DNA of 34,827 nt from an uncultured Oscillospiraceae bacterium (GCA_944385405.1 CALWXB010000021.1:1-34827); one strand, 5' to 3'; positions 22,997-31,333 are shown, counted from the stretch's first letter. The notes: generated by a model from the letters alone, not told the origin. Made by a program: numbers and translations.

Positions 22997-24322
22997 TCAC
23001 TCCTCCTTTTCGCCTTTCTGCCGAACGGAGAGGATCACCGGAGTGCCCTCCAGTCCGAAGGTGTTGCGGATGCAGTTTTCGATATAGCGCTGATAGGAGA
23101 AATGGAACAGCCGGGCGTCGTTGCAGAAGATCACGAAATGGGGCGGACGGATGCCTACCTGGGTCATGTAGTAGATCTTCAGGCGGCGGCCCTTGTCGGA
23201 GGGCGGCTGCACCCGGGTCTGAGCGTCCGCCAGGACGTTGTTGAGCATGCCGGTGGTGATGCGGGTGGATGCCTGATTGGACACATAGTCGATAAGCTCG
23301 AAGAGCCGGTCCACCCGCTGGCCGGTCTTGGCTGAGATGAAGAGGATGGGGGCATAGGTCATGAAGGCCAGATCCTGGCGGACCTTCTCCCGCATCTTGT
23401 CCATGGTCTTGCCGTCCTTTTCCACCAGGTCCCACTTGTTGATGACGATGATGCTGGCCTTCCCCGCCTCATGTGCCAGGCCCGCCACCTTGGTGTCCTG
23501 CTCCGTGACGCCCTCGGTGGCGTCGATCATGATGAGGCACACGTCGCTGCGCTCGATGGCCATGGTGGCCCGCAGGACGCTGTATTTTTCGATGTCCTCC
23601 TCCACCTTGGACTTGCGGCGGATACCAGCGGTATCGATGAAGATAAAGGCGCCCTTGTCGTTTTCGAAGCGGGAGTCAATGGCGTCCCGGGTGGTGCCCG
23701 CCATATCGGAGACGATCATCCGTTCCTCCCCCAGGATCTTGTTCACCAGGGAGGATTTGCCGGCATTGGGCTTGCCGATCACCGCCACGCGGATGGCGTC
23801 GTCTGCCTCCTCCTCTTCCTCCTCCGGGGGGAAATACTGCACGCAGGCGTCCAGCAGGTCGCCGGTGCCGTGGCCGTGGACAGCAGAGACAGCGATGGGA
23901 TCTCCCAGTCCCAGGTTGTAGAACTCATAAAAATCCGGGTCCGGAGCACCGGTAGAGTCCATCTTGTTTACCGCCAGGACGATGGGCTTGCCGCTGCGCA
24001 GCAGCATGTTCGCCACCTCATGATCCGAGGCGGTGAGGCCCGTTTTGATATCCGTGAGGAAAACGATGACATTGGCATTGTCGATGGCAATCTGCGCCTG
24101 CTGGCGCATGAACTCCAGGATCTGATTGTCCGTTCGGGGCTCGATACCGCCCGTGTCGATGAGGGTAAAGGAGCGGCCGTTCCAGTCCGTCTCCCCGTAG
24201 ATCCGGTCCCGGGTAACGCCCGGCGTATCCTCCACAATGGAAAGCCGCTTGCCGATCAGCTTGTTGAACAGCATGGACTTGCCTACATTGGGCCGTCCCA
24301 CGATGGCAACGATGGGTTTCAT
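22997..24322 (-). CDS. der: Ribosome biogenesis GTPase Der (EngA)
   Basis: Essential double GTPase for 50S subunit maturation. The 441-residue protein has two tandem G domains: the first with GRPNVGKS at residues 8-15, DTGG and NKMD; the second with GKPNAGKSS (about residue 184), DTAG and NKWD; then a KH-like C-terminal domain with KGRRLKIYYMTQVGIRPPHFVIFCN and RYIENCIRNTFGLEGTPV. Starts at ATG 24322 after AAGGAAGTGAG. First gene of der-plsY-gpsA, with its own promoter; this order is widespread in clostridia. Confidence 0.98.
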   Translation of the reverse strand: MKPIVAIVGRPNVGKSMLFNKLIGKRLSIVEDTPGVTRDRIYGETDWNGRSFTLIDTGGIEPRTDNQILEFMRQQAQIAIDNANVIVFLTDIKTGLTASDHEVANMLLRSGKPIVLAVNKMDSTGAPDPDFYEFYNLGLGDPIAVSAVHGHGTGDLLDACVQYFPPEEEEEEADDAIRVAVIGKPNAGKSSLVNKILGEERMIVSDMAGTTRDAIDSRFENDKGAFIFIDTAGIRRKSKVEEDIEKYSVLRATMAIERSDVCLIMIDATEGVTEQDTKVAGLAHEAGKASIIVINKWDLVEKDGKTMDKMREKVRQDLAFMTYAPILFISAKTGQRVDRLFELIDYVSNQASTRITTGMLNNVLADAQTRVQPPSDKGRRLKIYYMTQVGIRPPHFVIFCNDARLFHFSYQRYIENCIRNTFGLEGTPVILSVRQKGEKEE

Positions 24323-24360
24323 CGGCTCTCACTTCCTTTCTTTTGCATCCATACATGTTT

Positions 24361-24389
24361 ATTATACCCGCCGTCAGGCGGGATAGCAA
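24361..24389 (-). promoter_or_regulatory. Candidate sigma-A promoter for der-plsY-gpsA
   Basis: Minus-strand TTGCTA (plus 24384-24389) and perfect TATAAT (plus 24361-24366) with a 17-bp spacer. The spacer is almost filled by a GC dyad (CCCGCC 24367-24372 and GGCGGG 24377-24382). It follows directly after the rpmF terminator. Confidence 0.65.
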
Positions 24390-24390
24390 G

Positions 24391-24427
24391 ACAAAAGCAA
24401 GGAGGGAAGAGTTCTCTCTTCCCTCCT
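24391..24427 (-). terminator. Terminator after rpmF
   Basis: AGGAGGGAAGAG and CTCTTCCCTCCT (plus 24400-24411 with 24416-24427) form a 12-bp perfect stem with a 4-base loop, and on the minus strand are followed by TGCTTTTGT. The T-tract is short and interrupted, so read-through into der is possible. Confidence 0.82.
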
Positions 24428-24440
24428 AAAGCAAGCCACC

Positions 24441-24635
24441 TTATTTCGCGACGACGGACTTGACAACCTTGACCTCGCGGCCGTTGTAAGTACCGCACTC
24501 CTGGCACATTCTGTGAGGCAGGTGCAGCGCACCGCATTTCGGGCATGCAACGAGACCGGGGGCCGCCAGCTTCCAAGTGGAGCTGCGCCGCTTGTCGCGT
24601 CTTGCTTTGGATACTTTTCCCTTAGGTACTGCCAT
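24441..24635 (-). CDS. rpmF: Large ribosomal subunit protein bL32
   Basis: 64-residue zinc-type ribosomal protein of the 50S subunit. It starts MAVPKGKVSKARRDKRRSS and has the paired cysteines CPKC and CQEC (ACPKCGALHLPHRMCQECG), the zinc-binding C+ form. ATG 24635 follows AAGGAGGTG; the frame stays open upstream but that part lies within the yceD end in another frame. It lies 56 bp after yceD, the classic conserved pairing. Confidence 0.97.
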   Translation of the reverse strand: MAVPKGKVSKARRDKRRSSTWKLAAPGLVACPKCGALHLPHRMCQECGTYNGREVKVVKSVVAK

Positions 24636-24691
24636 TGTGACACCTCCTTGATCATACAAAGGCCCGGGAGTGTGGCCCGTCCTTATTTTCT

Positions 24692-25189
24692 TTATTTGTT
24701 CTCCAAAAGCTTGGCCAGGACCGCCAGCCGCGGATCCGTCTCCTTTTTGCAGGAGCAGGGGCCGAGGTTCAGATCGGCACCGCATCGGGGGCACAGTCCC
24801 TTGCAATCTTCAGAACACAGTGTTTTGGTGTCCATTCCGAGAATGAACGCGGTGCGGGCCAGATCGCCCAGATCCACCTTGCCGTCCTCCAGAAGCACGA
24901 TCTCGTCGTTCTCCCCATTTTCCAGCTGCTCGGCCAGAAGACAGGCGAACGGAATCTCCTTGTCCTGCAGGAATTCCTTGCCGCAGCGGTCGCACACCGC
25001 GTCCAGCGTGGACCGGGCCGTCAGCTCCAGATCCAGCACATCCGCGCTGTTTCGCACGCGCCCCGCAACACAGACCGGACGGCTGATGGGATACCGACCG
25101 CCGAACTCCATGTCGGAAAGATCCAGGGTAAACTGGAAATCCAGCTGCTTTCCAGGGGTATGCAGAATGGGTTTTACATCAAAAAGCAT
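24692..25189 (-). CDS. YceD/DUF177 family protein
   Basis: Conserved protein of 165 residues that in many bacteria precedes rpmF and is linked to 23S rRNA accumulation. Seen: RVRNSADVLDLELTARSTLDAVCDRCGKEF (the first Cys pair), LLEDGKVDLGDLARTAFILGM, and a Cys-rich end EDCKGLCPRCGADLNLGPCSC that probably binds zinc. Length fits the family. ATG 25189 follows a CGAGGTAG site and a perfect-consensus promoter. Role in ribosome assembly is inferred from family knowledge. Confidence 0.93.
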   Translation of the reverse strand: MLFDVKPILHTPGKQLDFQFTLDLSDMEFGGRYPISRPVCVAGRVRNSADVLDLELTARSTLDAVCDRCGKEFLQDKEIPFACLLAEQLENGENDEIVLLEDGKVDLGDLARTAFILGMDTKTLCSEDCKGLCPRCGADLNLGPCSCKKETDPRLAVLAKLLENK

Positions 25190-25216
25190 AGGCTACCTCG
25201 TAATGACACGGTTAGT

Positions 25217-25245
25217 ATTATAGTGGATTGTCCCCCACTTGTCAA
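25217..25245 (-). promoter_or_regulatory. Perfect-consensus sigma-A promoter for yceD-rpmF
   Basis: Minus-strand TTGACA (plus 25240-25245) and TATAAT (plus 25217-25222), both full consensus, with a 17-bp spacer. This is the strongest promoter match in the window and fits a ribosomal protein operon. Confidence 0.88.
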
Positions 25246-25247
25246 AT

Positions 25248-25287
25248 CTTTTTTTCAAAGTCCCGCTTCTTTTTTTCAATCCCGCTT
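25248..25287. repeat. Short tandem repeat at the 3' end of the unknown gene
   Basis: Two copies of a C-T7-CAA...CCCGCTT unit: 25248-25268 (21 bases) and 25269-25287 (19 bases), differing by two inserted bases in the first. The second copy holds the stop codon and last codons of the small unknown gene (minus). The T7 runs are prone to slippage. Confidence 0.8.
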
Positions 25288-25698
25288 CGGGATCTCAAAT
25301 CCCAGGATCGTGTTGCGGAATCCGGCGTTGATCTCCTCCCAGGGAGCCATTCGATAACCGTCTCCGGGGTGACGCTCAGCCCACACCTTTGCCAGTGTTT
25401 CCGCCAGAGGCGCGGTCTCAGGCCGCTGCAGCAGCATGGGACTCAGGTACACCACCACCATCTGCTTTTCTTCCATCTGACGCACACTGCGCTTCCAGAA
25501 TGGGCTGCACCGCCAACCGGCCTCCAGAGCCTCCATCAGAGCCTCTGCCAGATGCGCCGGATCTTCTTCTGCCAGAGCGGCAGCATACACCGGACCATAT
25601 TCCTCCGCATATGCCGCAAAAGCGCCGACATATTGCCCGCGCTGGAATTCCCGCAGCCAGGTACGGTCCTGGATGGCGGCCAAGAGCGTCTCGTTCAT
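25276..25698 (-). CDS. Small conserved protein of unknown function
   Basis: 140-residue soluble protein I do not recognise. No signal peptide, membrane helix or known motif is visible. It is mainly helical at first (TLLAAIQDRTWLREFQRGQYVGAFAAYAEEYGPVYAAALAEE, then PAHLAEALMEALEAGW), then has a middle strand region (QMVVVYLSPMLLQRP) and ends with GDGYRMAPWEEINAGFRNTILGFEIPKRD. ATG 25698 has GGAGGAAG just upstream; the frame is open further upstream but into the antisense of the RluA gene. Divergent from that pseudouridine synthase gene. Its codon use looks like its neighbours, so there is no sign of recent transfer. Confidence 0.72.
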   Translation of the reverse strand: MNETLLAAIQDRTWLREFQRGQYVGAFAAYAEEYGPVYAAALAEEDPAHLAEALMEALEAGWRCSPFWKRSVRQMEEKQMVVVYLSPMLLQRPETAPLAETLAKVWAERHPGDGYRMAPWEEINAGFRNTILGFEIPKRD

Positions 25699-25719
25699 GG
25701 GCTTCCTCCGTGGAAATGC

Positions 25720-25748
25720 TTTACAAGCAATCTGCAAACAGGTATGAT
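25720..25748 (+). promoter_or_regulatory. Sigma-A promoter for the RluA-family gene
   Basis: TTTACA (25720-25725) and TATGAT (25743-25748) with a 17-bp spacer, each one base off consensus. The ATG at 25790 follows AGGAGG. Confidence 0.75.
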
Positions 25749-25789
25749 AGGAACATAGCTTCATCTCGATCCCACACAGGAGGCATACT

Positions 25790-26752
25790 ATGCGGGAACT
25801 GACCATCGGGAAAAACGACGCAGGACAGCGGCTGGACCGCTTTGTGGCAAAAAATCTGCCTTTGCTCCCCCCTGCCCTGCTGCAAAAATACATCCGTCTC
25901 AAGCGTGTCAAGCTCAACGGCAAGGGTGCCAAGCAGGATACCCGGCTCAGCACCGGCGACGTGATCCAATTATATATCAACGACGAGTTCTTTGACAAGC
26001 CCAGTGAGGAAAATCTCTTTCTCACACTGTTTCGTCCCCAGCTGCACATCCTATATGAGGATGAGAACCTCCTGCTGGTGGACAAGCGCCCCGGCCAGGT
26101 GGTCCACGCCGATGAGACCGAAAAGGTGAATACCCTCATCAATCACATCCAGGCCTACCTCTATCAGAAGCGGGAGTGGAATCCCCGCTGGGAGAACGCC
26201 TTCGCCCCGGCGCTGTGCAACCGGATCGACCGCAACACCGGCGGTATCGTCATCGCCGCAAAAAACGCGGAGGCCCTGCGCATCCTCAACGACAAGATCA
26301 AAAACCACGAGTTGGAAAAATCCTATCTCTGCATCACCGTAGGCCGTCCCAACCCCGCAGAAGGCCGCATCGAGGGGTTTCTCCGCAAGGACGAGGCGAA
26401 AAAGCTGGTCACCTTCCACCGCCGTCCCATCCCCGGCGGCAAGACCGCCGTCACCCTCTATAAGACGCTGGAGACCCGTGGGTCTCTCTCCCTGGTAGAG
26501 TGCCGCCTGCTCACCGGCCGCACCCATCAGATCCGGGTGTCCATGGCAGAGATCGGCTGCCCCCTGCTGGGAGACGGCAAGTACGGCCGGGGAGACGTAA
26601 ACCGCCGCTACCACGAGACCCGTCAGGCCCTCTATTCCTACAAGCTCCGCTTCGCCTTCACCGCCCCCGCCGGGATCCTGGAGTATCTGCGGGGCCGGGA
26701 ATTCTCCGCGCCGGAGATCCCCTTTTGTGAAAAATACTTTTCATCTGTATAA
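25790..26752 (+). CDS. RluA family pseudouridine synthase (RluC/RluD-like)
   Basis: Isomerises uridine to pseudouridine in 23S rRNA, possibly also tRNA. The 320-residue protein has an S4-like RNA-binding N-terminus (about residues 1-65: AGQRLDRFVAKNL, IRLKRVKLNGKGA, TRLSTGDVIQLYI), then the catalytic domain with ILYEDENLLLVDKRPGQVVHAD and the catalytic Asp in NRIDRNTGGIVIAAK (about residue 137), then ECRLLTGRTHQIRVSMAEIGCPLLGDGKYG. The motif is NRIDRNTGG instead of the more usual HRLDRxTSG, a variation seen in clostridial paralogs. Site specificity cannot be told from sequence. Confidence 0.94.
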   Translation: MRELTIGKNDAGQRLDRFVAKNLPLLPPALLQKYIRLKRVKLNGKGAKQDTRLSTGDVIQLYINDEFFDKPSEENLFLTLFRPQLHILYEDENLLLVDKRPGQVVHADETEKVNTLINHIQAYLYQKREWNPRWENAFAPALCNRIDRNTGGIVIAAKNAEALRILNDKIKNHELEKSYLCITVGRPNPAEGRIEGFLRKDEAKKLVTFHRRPIPGGKTAVTLYKTLETRGSLSLVECRLLTGRTHQIRVSMAEIGCPLLGDGKYGRGDVNRRYHETRQALYSYKLRFAFTAPAGILEYLRGREFSAPEIPFCEKYFSSV

Positions 26753-26778
26753 AAATCCACTAAAATCCGGCAATTCCC

Positions 26779-26807
26779 TTGACTTTTTCCAGCGGGTCCG
26801 ATATAGT
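26779..26807 (+). promoter_or_regulatory. Sigma-A promoter for the pot operon
   Basis: TTGACT (26779-26784) and TATAGT (26802-26807) with a 17-bp spacer, five of six matches each. The start would be near 26814, giving a leader of about 86 bases to the potA ATG at 26900. Confidence 0.75.
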
Positions 26808-26899
26808 TCAAAGTGCTGAATTTCGACGAGAAAGGTTCCCCCTCAACAGAGAAAAGAGGCATGATTTCAGATTTTTCATCAGGAAATGGGGGAGGATAC

Positions 26900-28087
26900 A
26901 TGGCCAAAGAGCTGATTCGCCTGCAGAACCTTTGCATGGCGTTTGACGACGAGCCGGTTCTCAACAACATCAACCTATATATCAATGATAAGGAATTCCT
27001 CACATTGCTCGGACCCAGCGGGTGTGGCAAGACCACCACGCTGCGCATCATCGGCGGCTTCACGACCCCTACGTCGGGAGACGTCCTGTTCGACGGTGTG
27101 AGGATTAATGACGTTCCGCCCAACCGCCGCCAGATCAACACGGTGTTCCAGAAGTACGCCCTCTTCCCCCACCTGAACGTGTTTGAGAACGTGGCCTTCG
27201 GTCTGCGGCTCAAGCGGGTGCCGGACCCCAAGGACTCCGCCGGAAAGCGGATGGTCCGCCTTACCGAGGAGGAGATCCGCAGCCGGGTGATGGAGATGCT
27301 GGAGGTCGTGAGTCTCAAAGGCTTTGAGAACCGCAAGCCCGACGCCCTCTCCGGCGGCCAGCAGCAGCGGGTGGCCATCGCCCGGGCCCTGGTGAACCGG
27401 CCCAAGGTACTGCTGCTGGACGAGCCCCTGGGCGCGCTGGATCTGAAGCTGCGCAAGGATATGCAGATCGAGCTCAAGCGCATCCAGCAGCAGGTGGGCA
27501 TCACATTCGTATATGTCACCCACGACCAGGAGGAGGCCCTCACCATGTCCGACACCATCGTGGTGATGGACAAGGGCACCATCCAGCAGATCGGCTCCCC
27601 GGAGGACATCTACAACGAGCCGAAAAACGCTTTTGTGGCGGACTTTATCGGTGAGTCCAACATCATCGACGGCGTCATGCTCCGGGACAAGTGCGTGAAG
27701 ATGTACGGCCGGGAGTTTGCCTGCCTGGACGGCGGCTTTGCGGAAAACGAACCGGTGGACGTGGTGATCCGCCCCGAGGACATCGACATCGTTCCCCCCG
27801 AGCAGGGGCAGCTGGTGGGTACCGTCACCTCCGTGACCTTCAAGGGCATGCAGTACGACATCATCGTGGATTTCCGGGGCTTCAAGTGGCTGATCCAGAC
27901 CACGGACCATTCTCCCGTCGGGGCACGCATCGGCGTGAAGATCGACCCTGACGGCTTCCACATCATGAAAAAGAGCGCCTACTCCGGTCAGTTCGGTGAC
28001 TATAGCTCCTACAGCGACGAGTATGACGAGCTCTCCGATGCAGATGCCGTGGGTACGGACGAACAGGAGGACGGCTATGCGGAGTAA
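26900..28087 (+). CDS. potA: Spermidine/putrescine ABC transporter ATP-binding protein
   Basis: ATPase of the polyamine importer. The 395-residue protein has the Walker [19 protein letters not shown] (about residues 36-53), Q-loop [13 protein letters not shown], signature [16 protein letters not shown], Walker [13 protein letters not shown] and the switch [13 protein letters not shown], then a TOBE-type C-terminal domain ([16 protein letters not shown] and later [14 protein letters not shown]). An acidic tail of about 30 residues ([17 protein letters not shown]) is unusual. ATG 26900 follows GGGGGAGG; an upstream ATG at 26813 would place the start at the promoter. Overlaps potB by 11 bp. Confidence 0.96.
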   Translation: MAKELIRLQNLCMAFDDEPVLNNINLYINDKEFLTLLGPSGCGKTTTLRIIGGFTTPTSGDVLFDGVRINDVPPNRRQINTVFQKYALFPHLNVFENVAFGLRLKRVPDPKDSAGKRMVRLTEEEIRSRVMEMLEVVSLKGFENRKPDALSGGQQQRVAIARALVNRPKVLLLDEPLGALDLKLRKDMQIELKRIQQQVGITFVYVTHDQEEALTMSDTIVVMDKGTIQQIGSPEDIYNEPKNAFVADFIGESNIIDGVMLRDKCVKMYGREFACLDGGFAENEPVDVVIRPEDIDIVPPEQGQLVGTVTSVTFKGMQYDIIVDFRGFKWLIQTTDHSPVGARIGVKIDPDGFHIMKKSAYSGQFGDYSSYSDEYDELSDADAVGTDEQEDGYAE

Positions 28088-28889
28088 GGGCGCGGCCATC
28101 CCCTACGTGATCTGGATGGCGCTTTTCGTGGTGGCACCGCTGGTGCTGGTGGTGATCTACGCCTGCACCTCCCGGGACGGCACCCCCACGGCGGATAACT
28201 TTTCCGTCATGCTGCAGTACGCCGCCGTGTTCGGCCGGTCCTTCTGGCTGGCCTTCATCGCCACGGTGGTCTGCATCCTGCTGGGCTACCCCATGGCCTA
28301 TATCCTGGCCCGGGAGCGGGGACGTCTGCGGAGCATGGCCACCATGCTCATCATGCTCCCCATGTGGATGAATTTCCTGCTGCGGACCTATTCCTGGGTG
28401 TTCCTGCTGGAGCGCAACGGCTTTTTCAATACCCTGCTTTCCTCCATCGGGCTTCCCAAGCTGGACATCATCAGCACCTCCGGCGCAGTGGTGCTGGGCA
28501 TGGTCTACAACTTTCTGCCCTTTATGGTGCTGCCCATTTTCTCCGTCATCGAAAAGATCGACGGCCGGGTCATCGAGGCGGCTCAGGACCTGGGCGCCAG
28601 CAGCGCTCAGGTGTTCCGGCGGGTGATCTTTCCGCTGTCCCTGCCCGGTGTCCTCTCCGGTGTGACCATGGTGTTCATCCCGTCGGTATCCACCTTCGTC
28701 ATCTCCCGCCTGCTGGGCGGCGGCAAAAAGCTGCTGCTGGGCGATCTTATCGAGATGCAGTTCCTGGGTTCGGCCTACAATCCCCATCTGGGCTCCGCCA
28801 TCTCCCTGGTGATGATGGTCATCGTGCTGGTGAGCATCGGGCTCATGAACCGCTTCGGCGAGGGTGAGGGGGAGGCGGTGCTGCTGTGA
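28077..28889 (+). CDS. potB: Spermidine/putrescine ABC transporter permease PotB
   Basis: Inner-membrane permease of the polyamine importer, 270 residues with about six helices: the first [19 protein letters not shown], later [21 protein letters not shown], and the EAA loop [26 protein letters not shown] (about residues 175-200), which contacts PotA. ATG 28077, preceded by AGGAGG, is inside the potA end; the frame is open upstream but without a site. Its stop overlaps the GTG start of potC. Confidence 0.95.
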   Translation: MRSKGAAIPYVIWMALFVVAPLVLVVIYACTSRDGTPTADNFSVMLQYAAVFGRSFWLAFIATVVCILLGYPMAYILARERGRLRSMATMLIMLPMWMNFLLRTYSWVFLLERNGFFNTLLSSIGLPKLDIISTSGAVVLGMVYNFLPFMVLPIFSVIEKIDGRVIEAAQDLGASSAQVFRRVIFPLSLPGVLSGVTMVFIPSVSTFVISRLLGGGKKLLLGDLIEMQFLGSAYNPHLGSAISLVMMVIVLVSIGLMNRFGEGEGEAVLL

Positions 28890-29776
28890 AGAAGAACACC
28901 GTGCTTTCCAGGGCGTTCCTGTTCTTGATGTTCCTCTTTTTATACGCCCCCATCTTCGTCCTCATCGTCTTTTCCTTCAACGACTCCAAGTCCAACGCCG
29001 TCTGGGGCGGCTTCACGCTGGACTGGTATGTCCAGCTTTTCCAGAACCAGACGGTGCTCACCGCCCTGCGGACCACGCTGCTGGTCTCCCTGCTGGCTAC
29101 CCTGGCTGCCACTGTGGCGGGCACTGCCGCGGCCATCGGCTTTTCCAGCATGCGGCGCCGCAGCCGGAACCTGTGCCTGACGGTGAACAATATCCCTCTG
29201 ACCAATCCGGACATCATCACCGGTGTATCCATGATGCTGCTGTTCGTCTTTGCGGGACAGGTGCTGGCGGATCTCTCCGCCTGGCTCAACGCCCAGAGCT
29301 GGGCCGAGCAGGCCAACCTCTGGTTTAATTTCAGTTTTAATCTGGGCTTCTGGACACTGCTCATCGCGCACATCACCTTCGACATCCCCTATGTGATCCT
29401 CTCCGTCCTCCCCCGCATCCGGCAGCTGGACCCCAACCTGGCGGAGGCGGCGCTGGACCTGGGGGCCTCCCCCCTGACGGCCTTCCGGAAGGTGGTGCTG
29501 CCGGAGCTGATGCCCGGCATCATCAACGGCGCTCTCATTGCCTTCACCATGTCCATCGACGATTTCGTCATCAGCTATTTCACCGCCGGCAGCCAGGTAT
29601 CCACCCTCTCCATGGTGGTCTATTCCATGGTGCGCCGCCGGGTCAGCCCCGAGATCAACGCCCTGTCCACGCTGATGTTCGTGGCGGTGCTGGTTCTGCT
29701 CATTGCCATCAACGTCCGCCAGGCCCGGCAGGACGCCGCCCGGCAGCGGGAGCTGCGCTCCGCCGGACGGGTGTAA
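28886..29776 (+). CDS. potC: Spermidine/putrescine ABC transporter permease PotC
   Basis: Second permease of the polyamine importer, 296 residues (longer than the usual 260). First helix LSRAFLFLMFLFLYAPIFVLIVFSF, EAA loop EAALDLGASPLTAFRKVVLPELMPGI, then NGALIAFTMSIDDFVISYFTAGS, typical of PotC. An extra segment around residues 130-155 (LADLSAWLNAQSWAEQANLWFN) adds to the length. It starts with GTG 28886, overlapping the potB stop (GTGA), with GGGGGAGG about 10 bp upstream. Confidence 0.94.
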   Translation: MKKNTVLSRAFLFLMFLFLYAPIFVLIVFSFNDSKSNAVWGGFTLDWYVQLFQNQTVLTALRTTLLVSLLATLAATVAGTAAAIGFSSMRRRSRNLCLTVNNIPLTNPDIITGVSMMLLFVFAGQVLADLSAWLNAQSWAEQANLWFNFSFNLGFWTLLIAHITFDIPYVILSVLPRIRQLDPNLAEAALDLGASPLTAFRKVVLPELMPGIINGALIAFTMSIDDFVISYFTAGSQVSTLSMVVYSMVRRRVSPEINALSTLMFVAVLVLLIAINVRQARQDAARQRELRSAGRV

Positions 29777-29822
29777 GGCCCGCTCTGCCACTCCATTTTT
29801 ATCCGAAAGGAAGTTGAACACA

Positions 29823-30914
29823 TTGAAAAAGTTTCTTTCTCTGCTGTTGGCCCTGTCCCTGGGAGCGGGGCTGCTGTCCGGCTGCGTCAGCTCCCGGCCC
29901 ACGGAGGGATCCGACGCGTCTGGTGAAGATTCCGCCGCTTCCGGCGGCGTGGTGAACGTCTACAACTGGGGCGAGTATATCGACGAGTCCGTCCTCGCCG
30001 ATTTTGAGGAAGCCACCGGCATCCACGTCAACTATCAGATGTATGACTCCAACGAGACCATGTACGGCAAGATCGCCGGCGGCGGCGCGGATTACGATGT
30101 GGTGATCCCCTCCGACTACATGATCTCCCGGATGATCGCCGAGGATATGCTGGAGCCTCTGAACTTCGACAACATCCCCAACTTCGCCGACATCGACCCC
30201 GCGCTGCTCAATCCCGCCTACGATCCGGAGAACCTCTACTCCGTGCCCTACATGTGGGGCCTGCTGGGTGTCATCTACAACACCACGATGGTGGATGAGG
30301 CCGACATCGGCAGCTGGGATCTGATGTGGAACGAGAAGTACGCCGACGACATCGTGATCTTCGACAACTCCCGTGACACCATCGGCATTGCCCTCAAGCG
30401 CCTGGGCTACTCCTACAACACCACTGATGAAGCCCAGATCCAGGAGGCCGTGGATCTGCTGATCCAGCAAAAACCTCTGATCCAGGCCTACGTCATGGAC
30501 GATATCTTCAGCAAGATGGAGGGCGGCAACGCCGCCGTAGGCACCTATTACTACGGCGACTTCCTGACCATGCTGGAAAATAACCCCGACCTGGCCTTCT
30601 ACATCCCCGAGGAGGGCACCAACATCTATGTGGACGCCATGTGCATCCTCAAGGGCGCCAAGAATAAGGAGAACGCCGAAGCCTTCATCAACTATATGTG
30701 CTCCACCGAGGCAGGCCTCAAGAACTGCGAGGCCATCTGGTACTCCACTCCCCTGCTGAGTGTGCGGGAGGAGCTGGATCCGGAGGTCTCCGGCGATGTG
30801 TACGCCTACCCTGACGAGAGCATCATGGCCCAATGCGAAAGCTATGCAGGCCTGCCGCAGGCCACGCTGGACCTGTACGACAGCGAGTGGACCCGGCTCA
30901 AGTCCGCATCCTGA
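29823..30914 (+). CDS. potD: Spermidine/putrescine ABC transporter substrate-binding lipoprotein
   Basis: Extracellular polyamine receptor anchored by a lipid. The 363-residue protein begins with a lipoprotein signal peptide (KKFLSLLLALSLGAGLLSGC, Cys21), a Ser/Glu-rich linker, and then the mature domain VVNVYNWGEYIDESVLADFEE, the PotD N-terminal signature, VVIPSDYMISRM, SVPYMWGLLGVIYN and MCILKGAKNKENAEAFINYM. The start is TTG 29823, preceded by AAAGGAAG; no ATG in frame would give the signal peptide. Fourth gene of the operon, 46 bp after potC. Confidence 0.96.
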   Translation: MKKFLSLLLALSLGAGLLSGCVSSRPTEGSDASGEDSAASGGVVNVYNWGEYIDESVLADFEEATGIHVNYQMYDSNETMYGKIAGGGADYDVVIPSDYMISRMIAEDMLEPLNFDNIPNFADIDPALLNPAYDPENLYSVPYMWGLLGVIYNTTMVDEADIGSWDLMWNEKYADDIVIFDNSRDTIGIALKRLGYSYNTTDEAQIQEAVDLLIQQKPLIQAYVMDDIFSKMEGGNAAVGTYYYGDFLTMLENNPDLAFYIPEEGTNIYVDAMCILKGAKNKENAEAFINYMCSTEAGLKNCEAIWYSTPLLSVREELDPEVSGDVYAYPDESIMAQCESYAGLPQATLDLYDSEWTRLKSAS

Positions 30915-30934
30915 TACAAAAGGAGGATACATCC

Positions 30935-31333
30935 ATGATCGTTATCGGCACAAAATGCCGGTTGGAGGAGACTGTCACGGAAGCGCTGACCGCCCAGGCT
31001 GCAGGCTCCGGTTCCCTGCCGGTGTTCGGCACCCCCTTCATGGCGGCTTTGATGGAAAACGCCGCGCAGACCTGCCTCCAGACCTTTCTGGAAGAGGGAC
31101 GGGGCAGTGTGGGCACCCATCTAGACATTACCCACGACGCCCCTACCCCTGTGGGCATGACCGTCTGGGCAGAGGCGGAGATCTGCTCCGTCTCCGAAAA
31201 CGGAAAAATGGTGGACTTCCAGGTCAAGGCCTGGGATGAATCCGGCCCCATCGGCCAGGGCGTGCACACCCGGGCTATCATCCAAAATGAACGGTTTTTG
31301 ACCAAATGCAACGCTAAGCTGCAATCCAAGTAA
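30935..31333 (+). CDS. FlK-like hotdog-fold acyl-CoA thioesterase
   Basis: 132-residue single-domain hotdog protein resembling fluoroacetyl-CoA thioesterase FlK. The FlK catalytic positions align: Thr in VFGTPFMAALMENA (about residue 33), Glu in the same segment (about residue 41) and His in THLDITHDAPT (about residue 67). Followed by VGMTVWAEAEICSVSENGKMVDFQVKAWD and GQGVHTRAIIQNERF, also the FlK order. Fluoroacetyl-CoA is not a likely substrate in a gut anaerobe; small or polyamine-linked acyl-CoAs are possible, a guess. ATG 30935 has AAAAGGAGG; 20 bp after potD with no terminator, so it is part of the pot operon. Confidence 0.88.
   Translation: MIVIGTKCRLEETVTEALTAQAAGSGSLPVFGTPFMAALMENAAQTCLQTFLEEGRGSVGTHLDITHDAPTPVGMTVWAEAEICSVSENGKMVDFQVKAWDESGPIGQGVHTRAIIQNERFLTKCNAKLQSK

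Noticed and set aside
25190-25275. Terminator for the small unknown gene (minus strand)
   Set aside because: An ATCCCG/CGGGAT hairpin exists at its end (about 25279-25293) but is followed by an A-run on that strand, not a T-run. Its transcript may run on into yceD.
26975-28099. A 374-codon open frame on the minus strand opposite potA, and a similar one opposite potD (29799-30932)
   Set aside because: Both are mirror frames of strong coding sequence and show no recognisable domain.
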